Of a stretch of 64,000 nt of DNA, positions 44,976 to 57,753 are shown one piece after another. The stretch's first letter is position 1; each line of letters starts with the position of its first letter. This DNA comes from Chromatiales bacterium (GTDB lineage Bacteria; Pseudomonadota; Gammaproteobacteria; SpSt-1174). The notes beneath the pieces were generated by a model that made no database searches, was not told the DNA's origin, and saw nothing but the letters and a program-made list of their open reading frames with translations. Location: assembly GCA_014762505.1 (NCBI GenBank), contig JABURS010000032.1, forward strand, positions 62,001 to 126,000. Direction: 5' to 3'. A program made the position numbers and the translations under genes.

Positions 44976-45413
44976 ATGCAGCAGCCCACCCCCGACACCC
45001 GCCGCCGCAACAACCCACGCCGACAGCTCAACCGCCTGCTGCCGATCCTCATCATCGCCGCCTCCGGCGGCTACATCCTCGTGCAGGAGGTACCAGCCGT
45101 GAACCGCTGGTACCAGCAACTCACCGACCCCGGCCGCCTCGCCGCCACCGAGGCCTGCCAGCGCGCCGCCCTGGGCGCGGCCGACCGCCCCGAAACCGCG
45201 CGGCTGCGGCAGGAAGGCAAGGTGCACGAAACCCGGGACGGCTACTACATCGAGGGCGTGGAGATCGGCCACATGGGGGCAGACGGCGCGGAGGCGAGCT
45301 ACCGCTTCAGCTGCTACACCGACCGGGACGGGCGGTTGCTGAGCGGGAGCCGGGAGGAGGAAGGGGTGGAGTCTGAGAGCCAAAAAACCGGGTCAGAGAG
45401 GAATTCCTTGTAA
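44976..45413 (+). CDS. membrane-anchored hypothetical protein with repeat-derived C-terminus
   Basis: This 145-residue protein has a basic, proline-rich cytoplasmic start (MQQPTPDTRRRNNPRRQLNR) and one membrane segment (LLPILIIAASGGYILVQEV). The periplasmic domain has two cysteines (EACQRAAL and RFSCYTDRDGRLL). No family was recognised. The last ten or so codons (KTGSERNSL) are encoded by hairpin repeat A at 45382, so the native stop has been replaced by repeat insertion. An earlier start at 44856 would only add a low-complexity tail. Confidence 0.65.
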   Translation: MQQPTPDTRRRNNPRRQLNRLLPILIIAASGGYILVQEVPAVNRWYQQLTDPGRLAATEACQRAALGAADRPETARLRQEGKVHETRDGYYIEGVEIGHMGADGAEASYRFSCYTDRDGRLLSGSREEEGVESESQKTGSERNSL

Positions 45414-45443
45414 CATCAAAGAATATTGCCCTCTGACCCGGGC
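45382..45443. repeat. 62-bp hairpin repeat A
   Basis: A run of six A is followed by CCGGGTCAGAG, 32 AT-richer bases and CTCTGACCCGG: an 11-bp perfect terminal stem. It is 62 bases long and matches repeat B (45999-46060) at about 54 of 62 positions. It lies across the 3' end of the preceding gene. Confidence 0.85.
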
Positions 45444-45563
45444 TTTCTGCGCGTGCTTTTGCATTAGCGAAAGTGCGCGTCGGGTCAAACGCCCGCTGTA
45501 ACGACTTGTTAATTGGCTGTTTGCGGGCTCTGCTCAACATTGCAATCAAATAGCCCCGGAATA
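45444..45563. other. non-coding stretch with attC-like half-site (tentative)
   Basis: Downstream of the GFA gene on the minus strand, TTAACAAGTCGTTACAGCGG resembles the first half of integron attC sites (TAACAA..CGTT..AG). The second half (GTTRRRY) is not evident. It could be a decayed cassette end interrupted by repeat A. Confidence 0.3.
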
Positions 45564-45962
45564 CTAGGCTGGAAAGGAAGCATATTTAGGAAGAGCCTCC
45601 AACTTTTCATCCCAATTCGCCCTGCTGTCCATGAATATATGCCCTTGGGGTCGGAGCGGCACATCTGTATCAAGGCTCCCAGCAGGCACGAGTAACGTGC
45701 CGTTCGTTTGCAGACTTGGCAGCGCCGAACCACAAACCGCACAAAAGCTTCTAACGTGGCGCGTTTCAGGCAAGTTATAGATGGTGACTTGCGATTCTCC
45801 AGACAGCCAACGCAGTTCAGCAACCTTAGAGAAAAGATTAGCGGCGTTGGATGAGCCCGTGTCTTTCCGGCAACGCGAACAATGGCAAAGAAAGAAACCC
45901 TCAAAGGGCCCGGTCACCTCGAAGCTAATCGCCCCGCATAGACATCCACCAGTATGTTTCAC
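45564..45962 (-). CDS. GFA-family (Mss4-like) zinc protein
   Basis: This 132-residue protein has the seven-cysteine zinc pattern of the GFA/CENP-V family: GGCLCGAISFEV, FLCHCSRCRKDTGSS and FCAVCGSALP. Founding members act on S-hydroxymethylglutathione, but most are of unknown activity. The preferred start is GTG at 45962 (MKHTGGCLCG), matching the family; GTG at 45974 is also possible. Its base composition is lower in GC than its neighbours, and the 62-bp hairpin repeats flank it on both sides. Together with its position next to an IS, this indicates transfer. Confidence 0.88.
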   Translation of the reverse strand: MKHTGGCLCGAISFEVTGPFEGFFLCHCSRCRKDTGSSNAANLFSKVAELRWLSGESQVTIYNLPETRHVRSFCAVCGSALPSLQTNGTLLVPAGSLDTDVPLRPQGHIFMDSRANWDEKLEALPKYASFPA

Positions 45963-45998
45963 AGCATCACCCACCTGAATTTGTCGGCACGACCTAGC

Positions 45999-46060
45999 AA
46001 AAAACCGGGTCGGAGAGGAATCCCTTCTAATATTAAAGATTATTGCTCTCTGACCCGGGT
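45999..46060. repeat. 62-bp hairpin repeat B
   Basis: Second copy of repeat A in the same orientation, same length, with one mismatch in the terminal stem (CCGGGTCGGAG / CTCTGACCCGG). It lies 36 bases upstream of the GFA start codon. Confidence 0.85.
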
Positions 46061-46156
46061 TTCCGCTGCCATATATTCCGCCTTCGAGAAACCCAGGGGC
46101 AACATGCCGATAAACATTTGACGACCACCGTATTAGGTATACCGTAAGCTTCCCCG

Positions 46157-47014
46157 TCAAGTAGACAACCCAAAAGTAGAATCACTTGCCTGCTTGAGCA
46201 CCTCTGCCGGCGTGAGCCCGCCGAGGCTGTCGTGGTCGCGCTCTTCGTTGTACTCGATCATCCAGGCCCAGGTCAGCTCGCGCACCTCGTCCAGGTCACG
46301 GAACAGCCAGGTGTTCAGTACCTCCGTCCGGTAACTGCGGTTGAACCGTTCGATATAGGCGTTCTGATTCGGCTTGCCGGGCTCGATGTAGTCGATCATG
46401 ACACCATTGTCCTGGCACCACTGGGTGAAGACCTCGCCGAGAAACTCCGGGCCATTGTCGGTCCGCAGCACGTCCGGTAGGCCACGTTCCGCTTTGAGCT
46501 GCTCAAACACCCGCACCAGACGGGCACTCGGCAAGGATGTGTCGATCTCGATCGCCAGCGCCTCCCGGTTGAAGTCGTCGAGCACGTTGAAGGTGCGAAA
46601 ACGCGTGCCGTTGTATAACGCATCGCTCATGAAGTCGGCCGACCACACCTGATTGGGGCGCTGCGGCACCATGAGCGGCTGAGGATCCCGGCTGGGGAGC
46701 CGTTTCCTGGTGCGCGCGCCCTGGTTCAGCCGTAGGCGGCAGTAAATCCGGTGCACTCGCTTGTGGTTCCAGCGGTGGCCATGACGGCGCAAGCGCCGGA
46801 ACAGCTTCCAAAAACCCAGTCCCGGCTTCTCGGCGGACAAGGCCAGCAGCGCCTCCGCTACCGGACGGTCTCGCGCCATCCAATCGGTTAAGGGCCGATA
46901 CCAGGCCGCACGGCTAAGCCCAACGCAGCGGCAGGCCTGCCGGACGGACAGGCCCTCTTCATCGAGCAGGAACTGCACCGCTGCGCGATTCTCCGGCGGC
47001 CTTAGAGCTTTTTT
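46157..47014 (-). CDS. IS3-family transposase OrfB (expressed by frameshift)
   Basis: This is the 285-residue catalytic part in the -1 frame relative to orfA. It opens with a helix-turn-helix region (LSVRQACRCVGLSRAAWYR), then the HTH_21-like region (GFWKLFRRLRRHGHRWNHKRVHRIY). The rve integrase core carries the DDE triad: VWSADFMSD, RTDNGPEFLG and PNQNAYIERFNRSYRTE. It lacks its own well-placed start, so it is normally made as an OrfAB fusion by slippage at A AAA AAG (47014-47008). The reading frame is undamaged. Confidence 0.9.
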   Translation of the reverse strand, partial: KKALRPPENRAAVQFLLDEEGLSVRQACRCVGLSRAAWYRPLTDWMARDRPVAEALLALSAEKPGLGFWKLFRRLRRHGHRWNHKRVHRIYCRLRLNQGARTRKRLPSRDPQPLMVPQRPNQVWSADFMSDALYNGTRFRTFNVLDDFNREALAIEIDTSLPSARLVRVFEQLKAERGLPDVLRTDNGPEFLGEVFTQWCQDNGVMIDYIEPGKPNQNAYIERFNRSYRTEVLNTWLFRDLDEVRELTWAWMIEYNEERDHDSLGGLTPAEVLKQASDSTFGLST

Positions 47015-47268
47015 GCGATCAGGTTCTTCATGGCGTTGTTTTCCAGCGCCATCTCGGCGTACATGTGCTTGAGCTTCGCATTCTCCGCTTCCAGCTCCTT
47101 CAGCCGCTTCAGTTCGGAGGCGCCCAGGCCGCCGTACTTGGCCTTCCACTGGTAGTAACACGCCGAGCTGATGCCATGCTTGCGGCACACGTCCTTCACC
47201 GGCAAACCCGCTTCCGCCTCGTTCAGGATCGAAACAATCTGTGTTTCCGTAAATCGGGACTTTTTCAT
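47002..47268 (-). CDS. IS3-family transposase OrfA
   Basis: This 88-residue OrfA begins MKKSRFTETQIVSILNEAEAG. It has the HTH motif VKDVCRKHGISSACYYQWKAKYGG and a leucine-zipper-like coiled coil (ELKRLKELEAENAKLKHMYAEM). It binds the element ends and regulates transposition. It ends AKKL at 47002 just after the AAAAAAG slippery heptamer, where a -1 shift would continue into OrfB. AGGAGAGG precedes the ATG at 47268. Confidence 0.9.
   Translation of the reverse strand: MKKSRFTETQIVSILNEAEAGLPVKDVCRKHGISSACYYQWKAKYGGLGASELKRLKELEAENAKLKHMYAEMALENNAMKNLIAKKL
47008..47014 (-). promoter_or_regulatory. programmed -1 frameshift heptamer
   Basis: A AAA AAG in the orfA frame, immediately before the orfA stop, is the standard slippery sequence of IS3-family elements and joins OrfA to OrfB. 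Confidence 0.8.
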
Positions 47269-47357
47269 ATGACCTCTCCTCGTGATATTTTGCCAAATAT
47301 CCACTTCAGAGTGGTCTACTTATTGGGGAAGCTTACGATCATTCATGAGGGAGAGAG

Positions 47358-47849
47358 ATGAAAGTTATTATTGGACTTCTTCTGGCGGCATCTGTCTTTT
47401 ATATAACTCCCGCATTTTCTGAGGAGCTGACAGACGAAAAGCGTGCTGATATCGAAGAGCTACTGGAAGTGAGTAACTCGCTGGCTCTCGCTCAACAGAT
47501 GAGCGAGGCATTCAACATGCAGATGATGGCTTATCTGAAAAGAGAAAGACCGAATGTTCCGTCGCATGTGATAGAAGGTCTGACTGAAGAAATTAATCGT
47601 GTGATTAGAGAGAATCTTCCAGATTTCGTAGAGCATGTCATCCCTATCTACCACAAACACTTCACTGCCGAAGAGATCAAGCAAATGATTGAGTTCCACT
47701 CAACAGATCTCGGTAAAAAGATAGTCAGGACGATGCCCATGCTTATGAAAGAGTCTATGGAGGCCGGGCAAGCATGGGGCAGAGGGCTGGAGAGTGTTAT
47801 GGAAGAGAGAATAAGGACGAGGCTGGCGGAAGAAGGGTATCCACTCTGA
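47358..47849 (+). CDS. DUF2059 exported protein
   Basis: This 163-residue protein has a signal peptide (MKVIIGLLLAASVFYITPAFS) and the all-helical DUF2059 pattern: KRADIEELLEVSNSLALAQQM, then PIYHKHFTAEEIKQMIEFHSTDLGKKIV. The domain is periplasmic and of unknown function. Its AT content is clearly higher than that of flanking genes, with AAA/GAA/ATT codons common. It starts 20 bases from the IS end, so it belongs to the acquired block, or the IS inserted in its promoter region. Confidence 0.85.
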   Translation: MKVIIGLLLAASVFYITPAFSEELTDEKRADIEELLEVSNSLALAQQMSEAFNMQMMAYLKRERPNVPSHVIEGLTEEINRVIRENLPDFVEHVIPIYHKHFTAEEIKQMIEFHSTDLGKKIVRTMPMLMKESMEAGQAWGRGLESVMEERIRTRLAEEGYPL

Positions 47850-47933
47850 TCGCACAGAGTGGCCATTTTCCGATATGGCAGTGAGTCAGGGCATCTCCAT
47901 GCCCATTGCAGGCGAACGAGTTAAAGCAGTGTA

Positions 47934-49385
47934 TCAGCCCTTCCGCCCCGGCTTCTTCGTCACCACATGTATCGCCCGCCCCTCGATCGCAAGCGCGGCT
48001 TCGTGCACCGCCTCCGATAACGTCGGGTGGGCGAAGCAGGTGCGGGCGAGGTCTTCGGCCGAGGCCTGGAGTTCCATGGCGATGGTGGCCTCGCTGATGA
48101 GTTCGGACGCGCTGGGGCCGACGATGTGGGCGCCGAGGAGGCGGTCGGTGGCGGCGGCGGCGAGCAGTTTGACGAAGCCGTCGGTCTCGCCACGGGCCTG
48201 GGCACGGCCGCTGGCGGCGAGGGGGAAGACGCCCTTGTGGTAGGCCTCGCCAGCGGCAGTGAGTTCTTCCTCGCTACGCCCGACCCAGGCGATCTCCGGC
48301 TGGGTGTAGATCACCGAGGGGATGCAGCAGTAGTCCAGCGTGGAGGCCTGGCCGTTGATGCGCTCGACGACCATGATGCCTTCTTCCGATCCCTTGTGGG
48401 CCAGCATGGGGCCGCGCACCACGTCGCCGATGGCATACACGCCGGGCAGGTTGGTCTCGCAGTGTTCGTTGACGTGGATGTAACCCCGCTCGTCGAGCAG
48501 CAGCCCGCTCTCGGGGGTGTGGACGTCGTCCGACAGCGGGCGGCGGCCGACGGCGACGACCACGCGGTCGGTCTTGAGCGTGTGTGTCTTGCCGTCGGCG
48601 TCGGTGTAGTCGAGGCTGGCGCCTGACTTCGTGACGCGGGTGGTCATCAGCCGGCAGCCGAGGCGGATGTCCAGGCCCTGGTCGCGGAAGAGCTTGAGTG
48701 CGGTCTTGCCGACCTGGCCGTCGGCCACGGGCAGGAAGCGGTCCTGGGCCTCGAGCATCACGACCTCGGCACCGAGGCGACGCCAGACGCTGCCGAGCTC
48801 CAGGCCGATGACCCCGGCGCCGATCACGGCCAGGCGTTTCGGTACCTGGTCGAAGGCCAGGGCGCCGGTGGAGTCGACGACGACATCGCCATCCAGCGGT
48901 GCGCCGCCGAGTTCGATGGGGGTGGAGCCGGTGGCGATGATGACGTGCGCGGCGGTGAGTTCGCGGGGCTTCTGTTTGCCATGGGGGGTGAAGGCGACCT
49001 TGCCCGGTCCGAGCAGGCGGCCTGCGCCCTGCAGCCAGGTGATGCCGTTGCCCTTGAACAGGGTCTCGATGCCCTGGGTGAGGTGGTCGACCACGCCCTG
49101 CTTGCGCGCGTGCATGGCGGCGAGGTCCAGCTCGAGCTTGCCGATGCGGATGCCGTGATCGGCGCAGTGCCCGGCGGCCATCTCGTAATGTTCGCTGGAT
49201 TCGAGCAGGGCCTTGGAGGGGATGCAGCCGGCGTTGAGGCAGGTGCCGCCGAGGGCGGGCCTGCCCTCGGGCGTGAGCCAGCGATCGATGCAGGCGGTCT
49301 TCATGCCGAGCTGGGCGGCGCGAATGGCGGCCACGTAGCCGGCCGGGCCGGCGCCGATGATGAGGATGTCGTAGTCTGCGCTCAT
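47934..49385 (-). CDS. lpdA: dihydrolipoyl dehydrogenase (E3)
   Basis: This 483-residue flavoenzyme reoxidises the dihydrolipoyl groups of 2-oxo acid dehydrogenases. FAD motif DILIIGAGPAGYVAAIRAAQLG comes first, then the redox disulphide GGTCLNAGCIPSKALL (residues near 47-52). The NAD motif is VIGAGVIGLELGSVWRRLGAEV, the second FAD motif is GVYAIGDVVRGPMLAHKGSEEG, and the C-terminal catalytic HAHPTLSE-type motif appears as CFAHPTLSEAVHEA. It is the last gene of sucA-sucB-lpdA, 55 bases after sucB, and so is dedicated to the oxoglutarate complex. Confidence 0.96.
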   Translation of the reverse strand: MSADYDILIIGAGPAGYVAAIRAAQLGMKTACIDRWLTPEGRPALGGTCLNAGCIPSKALLESSEHYEMAAGHCADHGIRIGKLELDLAAMHARKQGVVDHLTQGIETLFKGNGITWLQGAGRLLGPGKVAFTPHGKQKPRELTAAHVIIATGSTPIELGGAPLDGDVVVDSTGALAFDQVPKRLAVIGAGVIGLELGSVWRRLGAEVVMLEAQDRFLPVADGQVGKTALKLFRDQGLDIRLGCRLMTTRVTKSGASLDYTDADGKTHTLKTDRVVVAVGRRPLSDDVHTPESGLLLDERGYIHVNEHCETNLPGVYAIGDVVRGPMLAHKGSEEGIMVVERINGQASTLDYCCIPSVIYTQPEIAWVGRSEEELTAAGEAYHKGVFPLAASGRAQARGETDGFVKLLAAAATDRLLGAHIVGPSASELISEATIAMELQASAEDLARTCFAHPTLSEAVHEAALAIEGRAIHVVTKKPGRKG

Positions 49386-49440
49386 GATGTCCGTGTCTTC
49401 GTCGCTGGTTGGGTGGGCGCCCCGCGGGGCGCGGGCTTCG

Positions 49441-50661
<1,221 letters not shown>

Positions 50662-50691
50662 GTCGGTCTCGTTTCTTGTTCGTTGTCTGCG

Positions 50692-53556
<2,865 letters not shown>

Positions 53557-53674
53557 CGAGGGTTGCGGGTCGTCTGTATGTCGTTTGTCTTTATATAGTG
53601 TAGCCAAAGCAGGACATGTTCCGCCTGTTGGTGTTTTGTCGGGTGCGGCCGGTGCATCTGGTAGAATTCCGCCG

Positions 53675-55843
53675 ATGGACGTCACTCCGATCATCGATCC
53701 CCTCAACGCCGCCCAGCGCGAGGCCGTCACCGCGCCTCCCCAGCCGGTACTGGTGCTTGCCGGTGCCGGCTCCGGCAAGACCCGCGTACTGGTGCACCGC
53801 ATCGCCTGGCTGATCCAGGTGGAGAATGTGTCCCCCTACGCCATCATGGCCGTGACCTTCACCAACAAGGCGGCCGGAGAGATGCGCGGGCGCATCGAGG
53901 CGCTGCTGGGCGTGCCGGCCGGCGGCATGTGGGTGGGCACCTTCCACGGCCTGGCGCACCGCCTGCTGCGCGCCCACTGGCGCGAGGCCGACCTGCCGCA
54001 GGGCTTCCAGATCATCGACGCCGACGACCAGCTGCGCATGGTCAAGCGCGTGATGCGCGAGCTGGAGGTGGACGAGTCGCGCTGGCCGCCCAAGCAGGCC
54101 ATGTGGTACATCAACGGCCGCAAGGACGAGGGTCAGCGCCCTGAACACATCCCGGACACCGGCGACCCCTTCGTGCGCCAGATGGTGCGCATCTACAGCG
54201 CCTACGAGGCCGCCTGCCGCCGCGCCGGCGCGGTGGACTTCGCCGAGCTGCTGCTGCGTGCGCTGGAGCTGTTGCGCGACAACGCCTCGCTGCTGCACCA
54301 CTACCAGCAGCGCTTCCGCCACATCCTGGTGGACGAGTTCCAGGACACCAACGGCCTGCAGTACGCCTGGCTGCGGCTGCTCGCCGGCGAAAAGAACCCG
54401 ATCTTCGCCGTGGGCGACGACGACCAGTCCATCTACGGCTGGCGCGGCGCGCGCATCGAGAACATCCAGAGCTTCACCCGCGACTTCCCGCAGGCGCAGA
54501 CCGTGCGCCTGGAACAGAACTACCGCTCCACCCAGACCATCCTGGATGCCGCCAATGCCCTGATCGAGAACAACGACGGGCGCATGGGCAAGAACCTGTG
54601 GACCGAGGGCGAGCGCGGCGAGCCGATCCGCCTGTACACGGCCTACAACGAGCAGGACGAGGCGCGCTTCGTCGCCGACCGCATCCGCGACTGGGTGGCG
54701 CAGGGCCATCGCCGCGACGAGGCGGCCATCCTCTACCGCTCCAACGCCCAGTCGCGCGTGTTCGAGGAGACCTTCATGGCGCTGGGCATCCCCTACCGCG
54801 TGTACGGGGGGCTGCGCTTCTTCGAGCGCGCCGAGATCCGCGACGCGCTGGCCTACCTGCGCCTGGTGGCCAACCGCAACGACGACGCCTCCTTCGAGCG
54901 TGTGGTCAACCAGCCGGCGCGCGGCCTGGGCGAGCGTACCCTGGCACAGATCCGCGAACGGGCGCGCCACGATGACGTGCCGCTGTGGCAGGCCGCCGAG
55001 ACCCTGCTGGCGCACCAGGCCCTGACCGCGCGCGCGGCCAATGCCCTGCGCGGCTTCACCGCCCTGATCGAGGCCATGGCCGCGGCCGTCGGCGACCTGC
55101 CGCTGGCCGAGCAGGTCGAGCACGTGGTCGCGCACTCGGGGCTGAAGGAACACTACGGCAAGGAGAAGGGCGAGAAGGGCCAGGCGCGGCTGGACAACCT
55201 GGACGAGCTGGTTAACGCGGCGCAGGGCTTCGTGCTCGACCCCGAGGTGCATGAACACATGGACGCGCTGTCGGCCTTTCTCTCCCACGCCGCGCTGGAG
55301 GCCGGCGAGGGCCAGGGGGCGGCCTGGGAGGACTGCGTGCAGATGATGACCCTGCACGCGGCCAAGGGCCTGGAGTTCCCGCTGGTGTTCCTGGCCGGCA
55401 TGGAGGAGGGGCTGTTCCCGCACCAGATGTCGCTGGACGAGCCGGGGCGGCTGGAGGAGGAGCGCCGGCTCTGCTACGTGGGCATCACCCGCGCGCGCCG
55501 CCTGCTCTACCTCAGCTGCGCCGAGCGCCGTCGCCTGCACGGCTCGGAGCGCTACAATCTGCCTTCGCAGTTCATCGGCGAGATCCCGGGCGAGCTCATC
55601 GAGGAGATCCGCCCGCGGGTGTCGATCTCCCAGCCGGTGTACCGGCCGGCGGCCCACAGGCCGGTCGACCCGCCGCCCGAGCCGGGGCTGGGCGTCGGCC
55701 AGCGCGTGCGTCATCCCAAGTTCGGCGAGGGCCTGGTGATCGACTACGAGGGGCAGGGCAGCCACGCCCGCGTGCAGGTAAACTTTGCCGACGCGGGCGA
55801 CAAGTGGCTGGTGCTGGCCTACGCGAACCTGCAACCGCTCTAG
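53675..55843 (+). CDS. uvrD: UvrD/PcrA-type DNA helicase (helicase II)
   Basis: This 722-residue superfamily 1A 3'-5' helicase functions in excision and mismatch repair. Motifs in order: Walker A AGAGSGKTRVLVHR (residues 30-43), TFTNKAAGEMRGR, WVGTFHGLAHRLLR, Walker B LVDEFQDTN, GDDDQSIYGWRGA, VRLEQNYRSTQTI, LHAAKGLEFPLVFLAGMEEGLFP and ERRLCYVGITRARRLL. The C-terminal tail contains the RNA-polymerase-binding-like Tudor segment GQRVRHPKFGEGLVIDYEG. The start at 53675 is typical for the family. It is divergent from sucA with a 118-base gap. Confidence 0.95.
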   Translation: MDVTPIIDPLNAAQREAVTAPPQPVLVLAGAGSGKTRVLVHRIAWLIQVENVSPYAIMAVTFTNKAAGEMRGRIEALLGVPAGGMWVGTFHGLAHRLLRAHWREADLPQGFQIIDADDQLRMVKRVMRELEVDESRWPPKQAMWYINGRKDEGQRPEHIPDTGDPFVRQMVRIYSAYEAACRRAGAVDFAELLLRALELLRDNASLLHHYQQRFRHILVDEFQDTNGLQYAWLRLLAGEKNPIFAVGDDDQSIYGWRGARIENIQSFTRDFPQAQTVRLEQNYRSTQTILDAANALIENNDGRMGKNLWTEGERGEPIRLYTAYNEQDEARFVADRIRDWVAQGHRRDEAAILYRSNAQSRVFEETFMALGIPYRVYGGLRFFERAEIRDALAYLRLVANRNDDASFERVVNQPARGLGERTLAQIRERARHDDVPLWQAAETLLAHQALTARAANALRGFTALIEAMAAAVGDLPLAEQVEHVVAHSGLKEHYGKEKGEKGQARLDNLDELVNAAQGFVLDPEVHEHMDALSAFLSHAALEAGEGQGAAWEDCVQMMTLHAAKGLEFPLVFLAGMEEGLFPHQMSLDEPGRLEEERRLCYVGITRARRLLYLSCAERRRLHGSERYNLPSQFIGEIPGELIEEIRPRVSISQPVYRPAAHRPVDPPPEPGLGVGQRVRHPKFGEGLVIDYEGQGSHARVQVNFADAGDKWLVLAYANLQPL

Positions 55844-55889
55844 ATCTGCAGACACCGGAACGAGAACACATACCAAGGAGGCCTGTTTC

Positions 55890-57000
<1,111 letters not shown>

Positions 57001-57002
<2 letters not shown>

Positions 57003-57060
57003 GGAGTTAGGGGTGAGGAGTTAGGGTCTCTATCCCTCACGCCTCACTCCACCCTCCTCA
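57001..57060. repeat. GAGGAGTTAGGGG inverted/direct repeat
   Basis: GAGGAGTTAGGGGTGAGGAG is repeated directly and mirrored by CTCACGCCTCACTCC and CCTCCTCA. This forms a hairpin-rich tract in the 62-base gap after the TRAP gene and may act as a transcription stop between the converging genes. Confidence 0.5.
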
Positions 57061-57064
57061 TGTC

Positions 57065-57565
57065 TCAGAACAGATTGACCGTCAGGCTGATGAAGTCGAC
57101 GTCGGCATCGTCGCCGTCGATGCGGGTGTATTCCAGCTCGAGCTGGGCGACGCCCAGGCTGAAGCCCACGCCCAGTCCGGCGGAGGGGTCGGTGCTGGTC
57201 TGCGAGAAGCTGCCGACGGAGACGTCGGAGCGCACGATGCCGCCCTTGGCCTTGAGGTAGGCGGGCCCGGCGGAGCGGAACACGGCGTAGCCGCCCAGGG
57301 TGTCGATCTCCCAGTCGCTGTTGCCAAAGCCGCTGCCCTCGTCGACGGTGGTGGTGTATTCCCCCTCCAGGCTCAGGTCGCCGGCCACCAGGCCGGCGAT
57401 GTCGCGACCGATCACGACCCCGGCATTGGTGGCGTCATCGAAGCCGTTGGCGTCGGTGGCCATGAGGCCGGCCTTGGCGCCGAGGTACCAGCCATCGGCC
57501 AGGGCGGCACCGGGACCGGCGAGCAGGGCGGCAGCGAGCAGGGCGTGGGAGATGCGGTGTGTCAT
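57065..57565 (-). CDS. outer-membrane beta-barrel protein (YfaZ/OmpA-barrel-like)
   Basis: This 166-residue protein has a signal peptide ending GAALADG and starts its mature part WYLGAKAGLMATDANGF. Alternating beta strands (GEYTTTVDEGSGFGNSD, AYLKAKGGIVRSDVSVGSF) and a final aromatic strand (VDFISLTVNLF, terminal Phe) suggest an 8-stranded barrel. The terminal Phe is the outer-membrane insertion signal. No specific function can be assigned. It is convergent with the TRAP gene. Confidence 0.82.
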   Translation of the reverse strand: MTHRISHALLAAALLAGPGAALADGWYLGAKAGLMATDANGFDDATNAGVVIGRDIAGLVAGDLSLEGEYTTTVDEGSGFGNSDWEIDTLGGYAVFRSAGPAYLKAKGGIVRSDVSVGSFSQTSTDPSAGLGVGFSLGVAQLELEYTRIDGDDADVDFISLTVNLF

Positions 57566-57753
57566 CGGGTCGTCCTCGTTGGGTGGTTTGACCCAGTCTA
57601 GCCGGCCGGACCGGTAGGCGCTGCGACCCGTCTCACGAATGCACGGGCCCGGATACCCGCGGCCCCGGTGTGGTGATAGCATCGCAGGGCCAGGGGGGAT
57701 GCCGTCCGTCGGGCGGCAACTGCTGGAACCATAACAACACAGGGAGAAACACC

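Larger units (their letters stand above)
46143..47337 (-). mobile_element. IS3-family insertion sequence, apparently complete
   Basis: Terminal inverted repeats are visible: CGTAAGCTTCCCC..AAGTAGAC at the left (46143-46166) and the mirror image ending GGGGAAGCTTACG at 47337, about 22 matching positions. The element carries orfA and orfB in overlapping frames. No convincing target-site duplication is visible immediately outside the ends. The element appears intact and possibly active. Confidence 0.88.

Noticed and set aside
46143-47337. Target-site duplication of the IS
   Set aside because: Bases outside the two ends do not match over 3-5 positions, so none is claimed.
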